Below are positions 7,105 to 14,286 of a stretch of DNA of 15,622 nt, piece by piece (position 1 is the first letter of the stretch; each line of letters begins with the position of its first letter). The notes under the pieces are model-generated. The model was not told the DNA's origin, searched no databases, and worked only from the letters and a program-made list of their open reading frames with translations. Location: assembly GCA_040389005.1 (NCBI GenBank), contig JAZKAS010000007.1, positions 1 to 15,622 of the forward strand. The letters are read 5' to 3'. This DNA is from JAGOUN01 sp040389005. Lineage in GTDB: Bacteria; Pseudomonadota; Gammaproteobacteria; JAGOUN01. A program made the position numbers and the translations under genes.

Positions 7105-7327
7105 GTTATTGTTTCCAACTCGTCAAGATTATGTAGATTTTTGGCAAAATATTGCGACATCTGTCCAAGAGAGCTTTCAATGGTGTTCAAGCAATTTTTA
7201 CCAACGCAATGATTTTACAGATTCGAAAACTGCTTTAATAGCAAAAAACCCTGATGAGTTATCTATGTTAGAGGTGATGGTGGCGAACTCATCTGTGAGT
7301 AGTTATACTCCTCCTCAGCGCAGGTGA
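7061..7327 (+). pseudogene. Out-of-frame coding tail, probably the detached C-terminus of membrane protein 1
   Basis: Frame +2 is open from 7061, after a TAA at 7058-7060, to a TGA at 7325-7327, about 88 codons. Its codon choice and composition resemble the neighbouring genes. It contains no ATG before 7265 and no good ribosome binding site, so it is unlikely to be an independent gene. It overlaps the end of the upstream reading frame by 44 bases, so a one-base shift between 7061 and 7104 would fuse the two into a protein of about 480 residues, near the size of the membrane protein at 12723-14144. Causes could be a real frameshift mutation, a sequencing error, or programmed frameshifting. The overlap has no long homopolymer, which argues against a simple error. 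The tail ends SSYTPPQRR and has no membrane segment. Confidence 0.45.
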
Positions 7328-7345
7328 TAAAATTGGGAGTATTCG

Positions 7346-7942
7346 ATGATCGGCAGAGTGCGTGGAATATTAGTTGAAAAGCGCGCGCCGTGGTTGGTCG
7401 TTGAGCTTGCTAATGGTTTGGGGTATGAAATCGAAGCGCCGATGAGTACATTTTATAAATTGCCGGAACTCGATCAGCCTGTGGTATTACATATTCATCA
7501 AGTCGTCCGTGAAGACGCACATCTTTTGTATGGATTTTTTGAAGAGCGCGAACGTATTTTTTTTCGTAATTTAATTAAAGTGAATGGCGTTGGCCCCAAA
7601 CTTGCGTTGACGATTTTATCGAATTTTGATCCGAATGCGTTTGTGATTTGTGTTACACAAAATGATGTCGCTGGTTTAACGCGCGTTCCCGGTGTCGGTA
7701 AAAAAACCGCTGAACGTTTAATTATTGAAATGCGTGATCGCTTAGATGATACCGTTCTTTCCATGCCGCTTAATCATAATATTCCAGCTTCAAGCAATTC
7801 AGCGGTTCAAGAAGCTTTAAGTGCGTTAGTGGCGCTTGGGTACAAGCCTCAAGAAGCGAGTAAAGCGATGGGCCAAATTGACACGACGGATTTATCGTGC
7901 GAAACGATTATTCGTCAGGTGTTACAGCGGGTAATGGCGTAA
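7346..7942 (+). CDS. ruvA: Holliday junction branch migration protein RuvA
   Basis: Tetrameric protein that holds the four-way junction open and loads RuvB helicase rings. It has 198 residues (203 in E. coli). Domain I is an OB fold (1-64) with the acidic pin Glu56-Asp57 in VREDAHLLYGF. Two helix-hairpin-helix motifs follow, VNGVGPKLA (79-87) and VPGVGKKTA (114-122). A C-terminal RuvB-binding domain spans about 150-198. The ATG at 7346 follows GGGAG (7335-7339) by 6 bases. ruvB lies 82 bases downstream. Upstream, where ruvC would normally be adjacent, is the membrane protein 1 gene and its out-of-frame tail, so ruvA may depend on read-through from there or on a promoter I could not identify. 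Confidence 0.98.
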   Translation: MIGRVRGILVEKRAPWLVVELANGLGYEIEAPMSTFYKLPELDQPVVLHIHQVVREDAHLLYGFFEERERIFFRNLIKVNGVGPKLALTILSNFDPNAFVICVTQNDVAGLTRVPGVGKKTAERLIIEMRDRLDDTVLSMPLNHNIPASSNSAVQEALSALVALGYKPQEASKAMGQIDTTDLSCETIIRQVLQRVMA

Positions 7943-8024
7943 TCATCATTTATCGATATAAAAAATAAAGCTGTTTACCTGTTTTTTTGTGATATGCTTT
8001 CTAAAAATTCAATTGATATCAATC

Positions 8025-9065
8025 ATGAGCATTATCGACGAACGCATGGTCAACCCTGAAATTCAAACGACAGAAGCAGCGTTGGAAGTATCGCTACGTC
8101 CACGTTTATTACAAGACTATGTTGGGCAACCGCAAGTACGTGATCAAATGCAAGTGTTTATCGATGCGGCACGTGGTCGCAAAGAAGCATTGGATCATAC
8201 GCTCATTTTTGGCCCACCAGGTTTGGGTAAAACCACGCTGGCCAATATTATTGCCTATGAAATGGGTGTTTCGGTTAAAAGTACTTCTGGCCCTGTGTTA
8301 GAGCGTGCCGGAGATTTAGCTGCGCTTTTGACTAATCTTGCACCACATGATGTTTTGTTTATCGATGAGATTCATCGTTTAAGTCCTGTTGTTGAAGAGA
8401 TTTTATATCCCGCGATGGAAGACTATCAACTCGATATTATGATCGGCGAAGGACCAGCCGCACGTTCCATTAAATTAGATTTGCCGCCGTTTACGTTGGT
8501 GGGTGCGACAACGCGTGCAGGTTTATTAACATCGCCATTGCGTGATCGTTTCGGCATTATTCAGCGTTTAGAATTTTATTCGATTGAAGATTTAACGCAT
8601 ATTGTGTCGCGATCAGCCGCCATTTTAAATATTACCATTGAAGAAGCCGGTGCGCATGAATTGGCCAAACGCGCGCGCGGAACACCTCGAATTGCTAATC
8701 GGTTATTGCGCCGCGTGCGGGATTTTGCGCAAGTACGTGCAGACAGCGTTATTACACAGCAAGTTGCAAGCGATGCGTTGAGTTTGTTTGATGTTGATCA
8801 CGAAGGGTTTGATGTCATGGATAGAAAAATTCTTCTGGCATTAATTGAAAAATTTGATGGCGGCCCGGTTGGCGTGGATAGTTTAGCCGCAGCCATTGGT
8901 GAAGAGCGCGGCACAATTGAAGATGTGATCGAGCCATTTCTCATTCAAAAAGGGTTTATGGTGCGCACCGCACGCGGACGCCTGGCGACAAAACATGCCT
9001 ATGTGCATTTTGGTTTATCTTCTTCTGCGAAAGCGGATGGTGTAGGGCGGGAGTCTTTGTTTTAA
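8025..9065 (+). CDS. ruvB: Holliday junction helicase RuvB
   Basis: AAA+ ATPase that forms hexameric rings driving branch migration with RuvA. It has 346 residues. Walker A is GPPGLGKTT (63-71) and Walker B is LFIDEIHR (111-118). Sensor 1 is GATTRAG (160-166). The arginine-finger region is SPLRDRFG (170-177). The sensor 2 motif GTPRIANRLLRR and a C-terminal winged helix follow. I take the ATG at 8025 (MSIIDERMVNPE); an upstream in-frame start at 7989 would add 12 residues not typical of the family. No strong ribosome binding site is visible, so the ATG at 8046 remains possible. In the 82-base gap after ruvA, TGATATGCT (about 7991-7999) resembles an extended -10, so an extra promoter is possible. 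The ankyrin gene converges from the other strand with a 23-base gap. Confidence 0.98.
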   Translation: MSIIDERMVNPEIQTTEAALEVSLRPRLLQDYVGQPQVRDQMQVFIDAARGRKEALDHTLIFGPPGLGKTTLANIIAYEMGVSVKSTSGPVLERAGDLAALLTNLAPHDVLFIDEIHRLSPVVEEILYPAMEDYQLDIMIGEGPAARSIKLDLPPFTLVGATTRAGLLTSPLRDRFGIIQRLEFYSIEDLTHIVSRSAAILNITIEEAGAHELAKRARGTPRIANRLLRRVRDFAQVRADSVITQQVASDALSLFDVDHEGFDVMDRKILLALIEKFDGGPVGVDSLAAAIGEERGTIEDVIEPFLIQKGFMVRTARGRLATKHAYVHFGLSSSAKADGVGRESLF

Positions 9066-9086
9066 ATAGAGTACCTGCCTATACAA

Positions 9087-9118
9087 CCTCAACCCAACCT
9101 AACCCTCGGGTTATGAGG
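9087..9118. other. GC-rich hairpin between convergent ruvB and ankyrin genes
   Basis: TAACCC (9100-9105) and GGGTTA (9108-9113) form a perfect 6-bp stem with a 2-base loop. It is extended by CCTCA (9087-9091) and TGAGG (9114-9118) across an 8-base bulge. It lies at the 3' ends of ruvB and the ankyrin gene, but no T run follows on either strand. It could help termination or RNA stability, though this is weak. Confidence 0.3.
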
Positions 9119-10465
9119 CCCCTTACCAGAATTTGATGCTGGCTGATAGAGCGTCGATCTACTTGTGAAATTATATGATCCGGTATTGCTTTTTTGTAAC
9201 TCTTCAAGTTTACACATTATAAAATCACGTGAAAAACGTGTGGGATTATCTCGAAGATGAGTATTAATGATAGATAATAATTGTTCATCAGAAATATTAA
9301 CGACGCATATTACGGGGTGTAGGAAAATCTTAATAATATAGATATCCCTGCTCTTGCATGCCGCCAAAAAAGCACCATGATCACTGAGGGCGGTGTGATT
9401 GCGTAAAGTTAGGACAATGCCTGTATCGTCAACAGCATAATTATTTTGGCGTGCAAGAACAAGTGCTAGCCATTTTATGGGATGATCGATGCCCTTAATT
9501 AATTGTTCTCTATTTTGTTCGAACGATAGCAAAGCGAAGATAAGCTGAGTAGCACTTTGAGTTTGATTAATTATTTTCTGGGCTCTTGCAATTTTCGTTT
9601 CGGTGCTTTCTGAATCTAGCTCGTAAATAGCGCACCAATTGAAAACAAAATCAAAATCAGAAGCGAGTACACTATCAATGTGTTTTTTCGCGCGCTCTGA
9701 TAAATTTTTATAATAAGGTTGTTTGGCAACTGTGAATAATTTCAGTAATTCTATATTGCCTGCATGATATGCGAGAGTAATAGCAAATTCGTTTTGCTTG
9801 TTTTTTTCATAAGGATCGGCGCCAGATTCATATAAAGTGCGCGCAATTTCAGTATGACTATATTGACAAGCTACCATCAAAGCAGTAGTGCCGCTTTTAT
9901 CGGGTTTGAAAGGTTCAAAATTTCCTTCTTGCAGAAAAAGCGCAACAATTTCCTCACGCCCACGTGCGCATGCAGTAAAAAATGCTGAATATAATTCATC
10001 ATCATTTTCTTTTTCAAATAAGCGCTCAACAAGTAGGGTGTTAATAAGCAGTATTCTTTTATAGACCTCTGGCCAATTGTTTTGGCGTGCTATAAGTAGT
10101 GGGGTTTCTTGATGATGATTACTTGCAGAGGCAAAGCTGTCTAGCTGGCTAATTTCTGTGCGATAAGGCGGAGATAATAAAAATGCTGCTGCGTCAGGGT
10201 GATGATGTAATAGAAGCAGCATTAAGCCATTATTTCCATGCTCATCTTTTTGAGAGCTCCAATCCCCTCTCCCATCAAGGAGGTGTTGACGTATGCTGCT
10301 GAGATCGCCGTCTCTACAAGCGGTTAAAAAGCTTTTTTTTAGCTCTCTATTCGTTAACGTGAGACGGTCTAAGTTTCTAGAAACTTTATCTGTATTTAGG
10401 GGGTAATATGCTTTTACAGGTCTAGTTTTCCCGCGTACGCCTTTCTTCGCCTGATTTTTTGTCAT
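9089..10465 (-). CDS. Ankyrin-repeat protein, candidate secreted effector
   Basis: A 458-residue soluble protein. The N-terminus is strongly basic (Lys/Arg-rich within residues 3-18). Ankyrin-like helical hairpins occupy about 44-250. The clearest are FFTACARGREEIVALFL (162-178), TTALMVACQYSHTEIARTLYESGADP (193-218) and NEFAITLAYHAGNIELLKLF (225-244), with degenerate ones at 46-80 and 119-140. A lone ankyrin-like helix pair recurs at 365-382 (AFLAACKSRDIYIIKIFL). The last 60 residues are polar. Ankyrin repeats mediate protein binding and are common in effectors of Legionella, Coxiella and Rickettsiella. The start is set at ATG 10465 because the ATG at 10489 would lie at the predicted transcription start. 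The gene is on the opposite strand between ruvB and tolQ, where ybgC lies in Pseudomonas. The ankyrin call is good; secretion is inferred. Confidence 0.82.
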   Translation of the reverse strand: MTKNQAKKGVRGKTRPVKAYYPLNTDKVSRNLDRLTLTNRELKKSFLTACRDGDLSSIRQHLLDGRGDWSSQKDEHGNNGLMLLLLHHHPDAAAFLLSPPYRTEISQLDSFASASNHHQETPLLIARQNNWPEVYKRILLINTLLVERLFEKENDDELYSAFFTACARGREEIVALFLQEGNFEPFKPDKSGTTALMVACQYSHTEIARTLYESGADPYEKNKQNEFAITLAYHAGNIELLKLFTVAKQPYYKNLSERAKKHIDSVLASDFDFVFNWCAIYELDSESTETKIARAQKIINQTQSATQLIFALLSFEQNREQLIKGIDHPIKWLALVLARQNNYAVDDTGIVLTLRNHTALSDHGAFLAACKSRDIYIIKIFLHPVICVVNISDEQLLSIINTHLRDNPTRFSRDFIMCKLEELQKSNTGSYNFTSRSTLYQPASNSGKGPHNPRVRLG

Positions 10466-10496
10466 TTTGTCGCCGAAAAAAATAAACATGCGTCAA

Positions 10497-10529
10497 ATTT
10501 TAGCAGGGCAATATGAAGCAATCCTTAAG
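10497..10529 (-). promoter_or_regulatory. PmrA-box-like promoter of the ankyrin gene
   Basis: On the minus strand, CTTAAG (10529-10524, no mismatch to YTTAAK) is followed by 5 bases and CTTCAT (10518-10513, one mismatch). After exactly 10 bases comes a -10 TAAAAT (10502-10497). This is the same architecture as upstream of the SET gene. The transcript should begin near 10490, so translation must start at or after the ATG at 10465. Confidence 0.6.
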
Positions 10530-10627
10530 CCGCCGGCAAAGTTTTATTTGTAAAAGCTAAGTCAGGCCAAATATTTCATCGTTAGTAAAGAAATTCTTTT
10601 AAAGTAGATGGTGCAACCCAGGAATCT

Positions 10628-10673
10628 TTGTTTTAATCTGATGATTGTTCTATTTTCCTACCCCTGATAAGAT
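10628..10673 (+). promoter_or_regulatory. Candidate promoter(s) of tolQRA
   Basis: Two overlapping possibilities each have 17-base spacing: TTGTTT (10628-10633) with TATTTT (10651-10656), and TTGTTC (10645-10650) with TAAGAT (10668-10673). Neither is close to consensus. Because the ankyrin gene upstream is on the other strand, tolQ needs a promoter in 10490-10704, and these are the best I see there. Confidence 0.4.
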
Positions 10674-10704
10674 AACGCACATCATTCTAAGTATTGAGGT
10701 TTTC

Positions 10705-11415
10705 ATGGGTAACGGCGATGTGTTGCAATATTTTTGGCAAGCGGGTGGGGTTGTTAAATGCGTCCTGCTGATTCTAGTAGCTGCTTCAATTATTTCTTGG
10801 ACATTTATTTTGCAACGACGTACTTTTTATAAAAAAGTAGAGCGTTTAATACATCAGTTTGACGCTAAAATTTGGAAAACCAAAGATTTAACCGCGTTTT
10901 TTCAAGAAGTGAAAAAAACGGCTAAATTTCATGCTGGTATTGAGCATATTTTTTTAGCAGGTTTCAGTGAGTTTTTACGGGTGAGAAAAATCGCTTCACG
11001 TGATCGAACCTTTGTTATGGAAGGTGCAGAGCGCGCAATGAAAGTCGCGCATGCCAAGGAAGTGATGAAGCTTGAAAAGAATTTGTCGGTATTAGCGAGT
11101 ATCGGCTCGGTGAGTCCTTATGTCGGCTTATTTGGTACCGTGTGGGGTATTATGTCAGCGTTTAGTAGTTTGTCAGAAGCGCAGCAAGTGACGATTGCGA
11201 TGGTTGCGCCGGGGATTGCCGAAGCGTTGGTGGCCACAGCCGTTGGTTTGTTTGCCGCGATTCCGGCAGTGTTGGCGTATAACTTTTTTTCAACCCGAGT
11301 GAATCAAATCGCCGAAGAATTCGAGCAATTTGAAGATCGGTTTTCTTTGTTATTGCATCAAGCGTTATATTCAGAATTAAATGCGGATAATGAGATCAAT
11401 TATGAAGCATCATAA
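10705..11415 (+). CDS. tolQ: Tol system inner-membrane motor protein TolQ
   Basis: MotA/ExbB-family channel subunit that, with TolR, uses the proton motive force to energise TolA during outer-membrane constriction. It has 236 residues (230 in E. coli). Three membrane helices lie at about 15-36, 136-158 and 172-194, with the long cytoplasmic loop between the first two. The conserved motifs PYVGLFGTVWGIM (138-150) and EALVATAVGLFAAIPAV (173-189) are present. The ATG at 10705 follows GAGG (10696-10699) by 5 bases; in-frame codons upstream to 10645 are untranslated leader. Its stop overlaps tolR by 14 bases, showing operon organisation. The ybgC gene that often precedes tolQ is not in this window. 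Confidence 0.97.
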   Translation: MGNGDVLQYFWQAGGVVKCVLLILVAASIISWTFILQRRTFYKKVERLIHQFDAKIWKTKDLTAFFQEVKKTAKFHAGIEHIFLAGFSEFLRVRKIASRDRTFVMEGAERAMKVAHAKEVMKLEKNLSVLASIGSVSPYVGLFGTVWGIMSAFSSLSEAQQVTIAMVAPGIAEALVATAVGLFAAIPAVLAYNFFSTRVNQIAEEFEQFEDRFSLLLHQALYSELNADNEINYEAS

Positions 11416-11857
11416 AGGCCCTAAAAAACGCCCCATGTCAGAAATCAATGTCGTGCCGTATATCGACGTGATGTTAGTTTTGCTCGTTATTTTCATGATT
11501 ACCACGCCGCTGTTAACGCAAGGGGTTAAAGTCACTTTGCCGAAAACAAAAGCCAATGCGATCCAAGAAAAAAATCAGCAACCGATGATTATTTCAGTCG
11601 ACAAACAAGGGCAATATTATTTAAATACGGCGCCCGAGCCCAATAAACCGATGACGTCGCGCGCGCTTGTGAATTTAGTTTCCAGCAGTGTGGATATGGC
11701 AAAACAAGCAGGATTAACGCGACAAGTTTTAATTCGCGGAGACGCAGCAGTCAATTATGGCGCCGTGGTGACAGCGATGGCGTTATTGCAACAAGCGGGT
11801 GTCGATAATGTCGGTTTAATTACCGAAACACCGCAAGCGCTTCAGGATAAATCTTAA
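11402..11857 (+). CDS. tolR: Tol system inner-membrane protein TolR
   Basis: ExbD/TolR family partner of TolQ, 151 residues (142 in E. coli). A short cytoplasmic basic N-terminus leads to SEINVVPYIDVMLVLLVIF (13-31), the single membrane helix with the conserved proton-path aspartate, here Asp22. A periplasmic domain of about 110 residues follows. The ATG at 11402 overlaps the end of tolQ by 14 bases and is preceded by GAGA about 7-8 bases upstream. A longer start at 11381 is unlikely, since TolR proteins begin close to this point. Its stop codon overlaps the tolA start by one base (TAATG), so tolQ, tolR and tolA are translationally coupled. Confidence 0.96.
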   Translation: MKHHKGPKKRPMSEINVVPYIDVMLVLLVIFMITTPLLTQGVKVTLPKTKANAIQEKNQQPMIISVDKQGQYYLNTAPEPNKPMTSRALVNLVSSSVDMAKQAGLTRQVLIRGDAAVNYGAVVTAMALLQQAGVDNVGLITETPQALQDKS

Positions 11858-12726
11858 TGCGTCAGTTTTTTTTATCACTTGTTTTACATATTGTTTTGTT
11901 GTCGCTTTTATTGTTTAGCATGAATCAATCGCAACAACCGCCAATCGTCAATAAAGGTGAAAAAATTATTCACGCAACAGCGATTGAAAATACCCAAGTA
12001 AAAGCCGTTGAAAAGAAAATAGAAGATCAAAAAATTCAACAGCAACAAGCAGAAGCAGAAAAGCAAAGACAAGCGCAGGAAAAAATCAAACAAGCAGAAG
12101 AAAAACGTGTGGCTGAACAAAAACGCGTTGAAGATGAAAAAATTGCGGCGCAGAAAAAAGTAGAAGAAGACAAAGCGATTGCCTTACAAAAAGCTAAAGA
12201 TGATGCTGAGAAAAAACGTTTAGCTGAGTTAGAAAAACAGAAAAAAGCGGAAGAAGAAAAGTTAAAAAAAATTAAAGATAAAGAAGAAGCCGATAAATTA
12301 AAAGCACAAAAAGCCGTTGAAGACGCTAAAAAACTTAAAGAACAGCAGCAAAAACAATATGAAGCGGCGGCAGCACTTCAGAAAAAAATTGCTGCTAAAC
12401 AAGCTGCGATTGCACAACAACGTTCTGAAGCGATTAATGGCGTGGTTGATCAATACAAAGGCTTGATTTTAGAAGCCATTCGACAAACGTGGTTGGTGCC
12501 ACCAGGAACAGAGCCCAGTCTAGCGACTCAGCTCGTCATCACTTTAGGCACTGGCGGTCAAGTGACGAACGTGCAAGTCGTGAAAGGCAGCGGTAACGCA
12601 TTGCTCGATCAATCTGCGGTGGCTGCGGTTTATAAAGCATCGCCACTTCCCGTACCACCCGATGCTGATGCTGCTGCGGTCTTTAAACAATTTAGCTTAA
12701 CGCTAAAGCCTGAGCAAATTGCTTAG
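11857..12726 (+). CDS. tolA: Tol system envelope-spanning protein TolA
   Basis: Links the TolQR motor in the inner membrane to TolB/Pal at the outer membrane. It has 289 residues, shorter than E. coli TolA (421) because the central helix is shorter. Domain I is a membrane anchor (about 4-22) with Ser7 and His11 spaced as in the SxxxH pattern that contacts TolQ. Domain II (about 45-192) is a long Lys/Glu/Ala/Gln-rich helix. Domain III (about 193-289) is a TonB-like C-terminal domain with WLVPPG near 212-217 and GSGNALLDQSAVAAV. The gene starts on the A of the tolR TAA stop. Its last four bases overlap the convergent membrane-protein gene on the minus strand, and there is no terminator between them. 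tolB, normally next, is displaced about 1.6 kb downstream. Confidence 0.95.
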   Translation: MRQFFLSLVLHIVLLSLLLFSMNQSQQPPIVNKGEKIIHATAIENTQVKAVEKKIEDQKIQQQQAEAEKQRQAQEKIKQAEEKRVAEQKRVEDEKIAAQKKVEEDKAIALQKAKDDAEKKRLAELEKQKKAEEEKLKKIKDKEEADKLKAQKAVEDAKKLKEQQQKQYEAAAALQKKIAAKQAAIAQQRSEAINGVVDQYKGLILEAIRQTWLVPPGTEPSLATQLVITLGTGGQVTNVQVVKGSGNALLDQSAVAAVYKASPLPVPPDADAAAVFKQFSLTLKPEQIA

Positions 12727-14144
12727 GGCATCGGGTTTGCGGCGGGTTCAGGGTGGACTTCATACCTTCGTCTTATTCCAGAAATAGATTTTTCTAGGAT
12801 ACCTTTTGTGGCAATGGCTTCTATCAGGCTCGCACTTGCTGCAAAAAAAACAACAGGAACATTAAGGCGTGACCTATTTGTGTTTGAAGAGAGGTGATGA
12901 AGTAATGAGTGTTTGTTGTTAGAAGGCATAGAACAAAATTCGATAACGGAACATGTTATAAATGCAATTAGACCAAGCTGATGGATAAATGTGACAGTGC
13001 GCACGCTGGCGTTGATCCCAACCCTGTTAGCTAAATGCCAAAAAAACAATATTCCTGAAGTAGCCTGGAATATGAATTTTGTGAGATTATCCTGGTGCTC
13101 CCAATAATTTCTTAAGTCAAAATCATATCTTGCGTGAACGAGGTATTCGTTAATTTCTTCGACCTTAAGATGCGTTAAGGAAAATGCTGTTGCGCTGTAG
13201 ATAAGGTAGCCCACGATGACCGCTAAGCCTTTCGCTGTTGCATTGGATGCGCCGAAAGAAACTAATGCGTTTTTGAATAAACTTGCGCCGGTATAAGCAC
13301 GTAACCACCCATTGATGGTGGGGTAACTTATCATAATTAAATGGCCGCAAAGCAAAGCGCGGGCTGCAAAAGGTTGAAATAAGGGTTGATGGAAAAGCAT
13401 GCTGATGGGTCGATTGCGCTCGTTACAAACCTCCGCATGTTTACGAAATGCGGCTGCTACCTCTGTGTATATCGTCGTAATACCATTTGACACGCCCGCT
13501 AAAACAGCAGCTGTCCATAAAGCGGGGGATACAGGATTGTTTGAAGAGCCGGCAAGGCTCATTAAAACCACAAGCATTGCATTGGTAACGCTTGATAAGT
13601 TGGCAATAAAAGCGATAAAAATATGCCAAGAATCATTGGCGGCAATTTCATCTGATAGCGGCGTATCTAACTGGCGCTCTATTCTGCCGATAATGGTATT
13701 GTGTAGCAGCCATATGCGACAACTGCCAACAACTATCCAAGGCAACAAAGCAGTAAAAATTTGTTGTACTAAGGTGTAGGGGTGATCAAGATGTGAATAC
13801 CTATCTTCTAAATAAAGGATGAACATAGGGACGGAAATGGCTGAAAGCATCCCAATGACTGGGGTTATGAAATACACATATCTGTTAAGGCTGCTATTCA
13901 ATAACTCTGCAAGTGGTTTGATTTGCTGATGTAATCTTTGAGCATATCGATTTAAAGATTCGTTCCAATATTGATATGCAGTAATGGGCACAGGAGCTGG
14001 GTAGATTAAAATAGGATCGAGAGCTGGATGGACTGGCTCAGCAACCGGGGTTTGATCAGTTTCTATATCGTCATTATTGTTATTGTAACAAGCTACGGTG
14101 ACTATATTAGTGGGCCTATATGGACGAGATTTTGAATAGAACAT
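12723..14144 (-). CDS. Polytopic membrane protein of unknown function (membrane protein 2)
   Basis: A 473-residue protein of no family I recognise. Residues 1-85 are polar, with an Asn/Asp-rich patch (21-30) and a Pro-rich stretch (33-54). About eight or nine hydrophobic segments follow, at roughly 90-112, 126-148, 174-198, 207-229, 258-280, 303-323, 356-372, 384-404 and 429-447. The C-terminus is basic and then ends HPEPAANPMP. The layout, a disordered N-terminus before multiple helices, resembles membrane protein 1 (5890-7104), though I see no clear sequence similarity. The start at ATG 14144 has no evident ribosome binding site, but the predicted transcript begins only about 25 bases upstream. 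The gene lies between tolA and tolB in reverse orientation and overlaps tolA by 4 bases. A PmrA-like promoter and the shared PExAANP tail suggest a co-regulated accessory protein; function unknown. Confidence 0.72.
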   Translation of the reverse strand: MFYSKSRPYRPTNIVTVACYNNNNDDIETDQTPVAEPVHPALDPILIYPAPVPITAYQYWNESLNRYAQRLHQQIKPLAELLNSSLNRYVYFITPVIGMLSAISVPMFILYLEDRYSHLDHPYTLVQQIFTALLPWIVVGSCRIWLLHNTIIGRIERQLDTPLSDEIAANDSWHIFIAFIANLSSVTNAMLVVLMSLAGSSNNPVSPALWTAAVLAGVSNGITTIYTEVAAAFRKHAEVCNERNRPISMLFHQPLFQPFAARALLCGHLIMISYPTINGWLRAYTGASLFKNALVSFGASNATAKGLAVIVGYLIYSATAFSLTHLKVEEINEYLVHARYDFDLRNYWEHQDNLTKFIFQATSGILFFWHLANRVGINASVRTVTFIHQLGLIAFITCSVIEFCSMPSNNKHSLLHHLSSNTNRSRLNVPVVFFAASASLIEAIATKGILEKSISGIRRRYEVHPEPAANPMP

Positions 14145-14168
14145 AATGTTTTTTTTATTTTTTTGGTA

Positions 14169-14201
14169 AGTTTAATAGAACTTCTTTAAGGTTTTCTGAA
14201 A
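14169..14201 (-). promoter_or_regulatory. PmrA-box-like promoter of membrane protein 2
   Basis: On the minus strand, TTTCAG (14201-14196) and CTTAAA (14190-14185) are separated by 5 bases. Exactly 10 bases later is a weak -10 TAAACT (14174-14169). Each hexamer has one mismatch to YTTAAK. It is the weakest of the four sites, but the spacing is the same. Confidence 0.45.
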
Positions 14202-14235
14202 TCAAAAACTTTTTTAATAAAAAATTTAAGTTTTT

Positions 14236-14286
14236 TTGACATACGGCTAATAATATCTAGTTGTTTTTACGTGCACCATGTAAAAT
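14236..14286 (+). promoter_or_regulatory. Probable tolB promoter region
   Basis: Because the gene upstream is on the other strand, tolB needs a promoter in 14145-14319. A perfect -35 TTGACA (14236-14241) is present, but no -10 stands at 16-18 bases; TAATAT (14251-14256) is too near. A TAAAAT (14281-14286) just before the start codon could be a separate -10. The exact promoter cannot be assigned. Confidence 0.35.

Noticed and set aside
6849..7190. 113-codon open frame on the minus strand
   Set aside because: It is antisense to the end of membrane protein 1 and its tail, has no promoter or ribosome binding site, and both overlapped plus-strand frames have better coding character.
12691..12707. 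Hairpin TTTAGC / GCTAAA near the tolA 3' end
   Set aside because: Inside the tolA coding sequence, short and AT-rich, with no T run; not a credible terminator.
13399..13779. 126-codon open frame on the plus strand
   Set aside because: Lies wholly antisense to membrane protein 2, whose hydrophobic segments and full-length frame are clearly the coding choice.
14205..14236. A/T palindrome-like stretch between AAAAACTT and AAGTTTTT
   Set aside because: Low-complexity A and T runs; no loop-stem quality and no clear link to either promoter.
14255..14266. 12-mer ATCTAGTTGTTT also present at 5197-5208
   Set aside because: A single shared AT-rich 12-mer in 15.6 kb is within chance expectation and the flanks do not align well.
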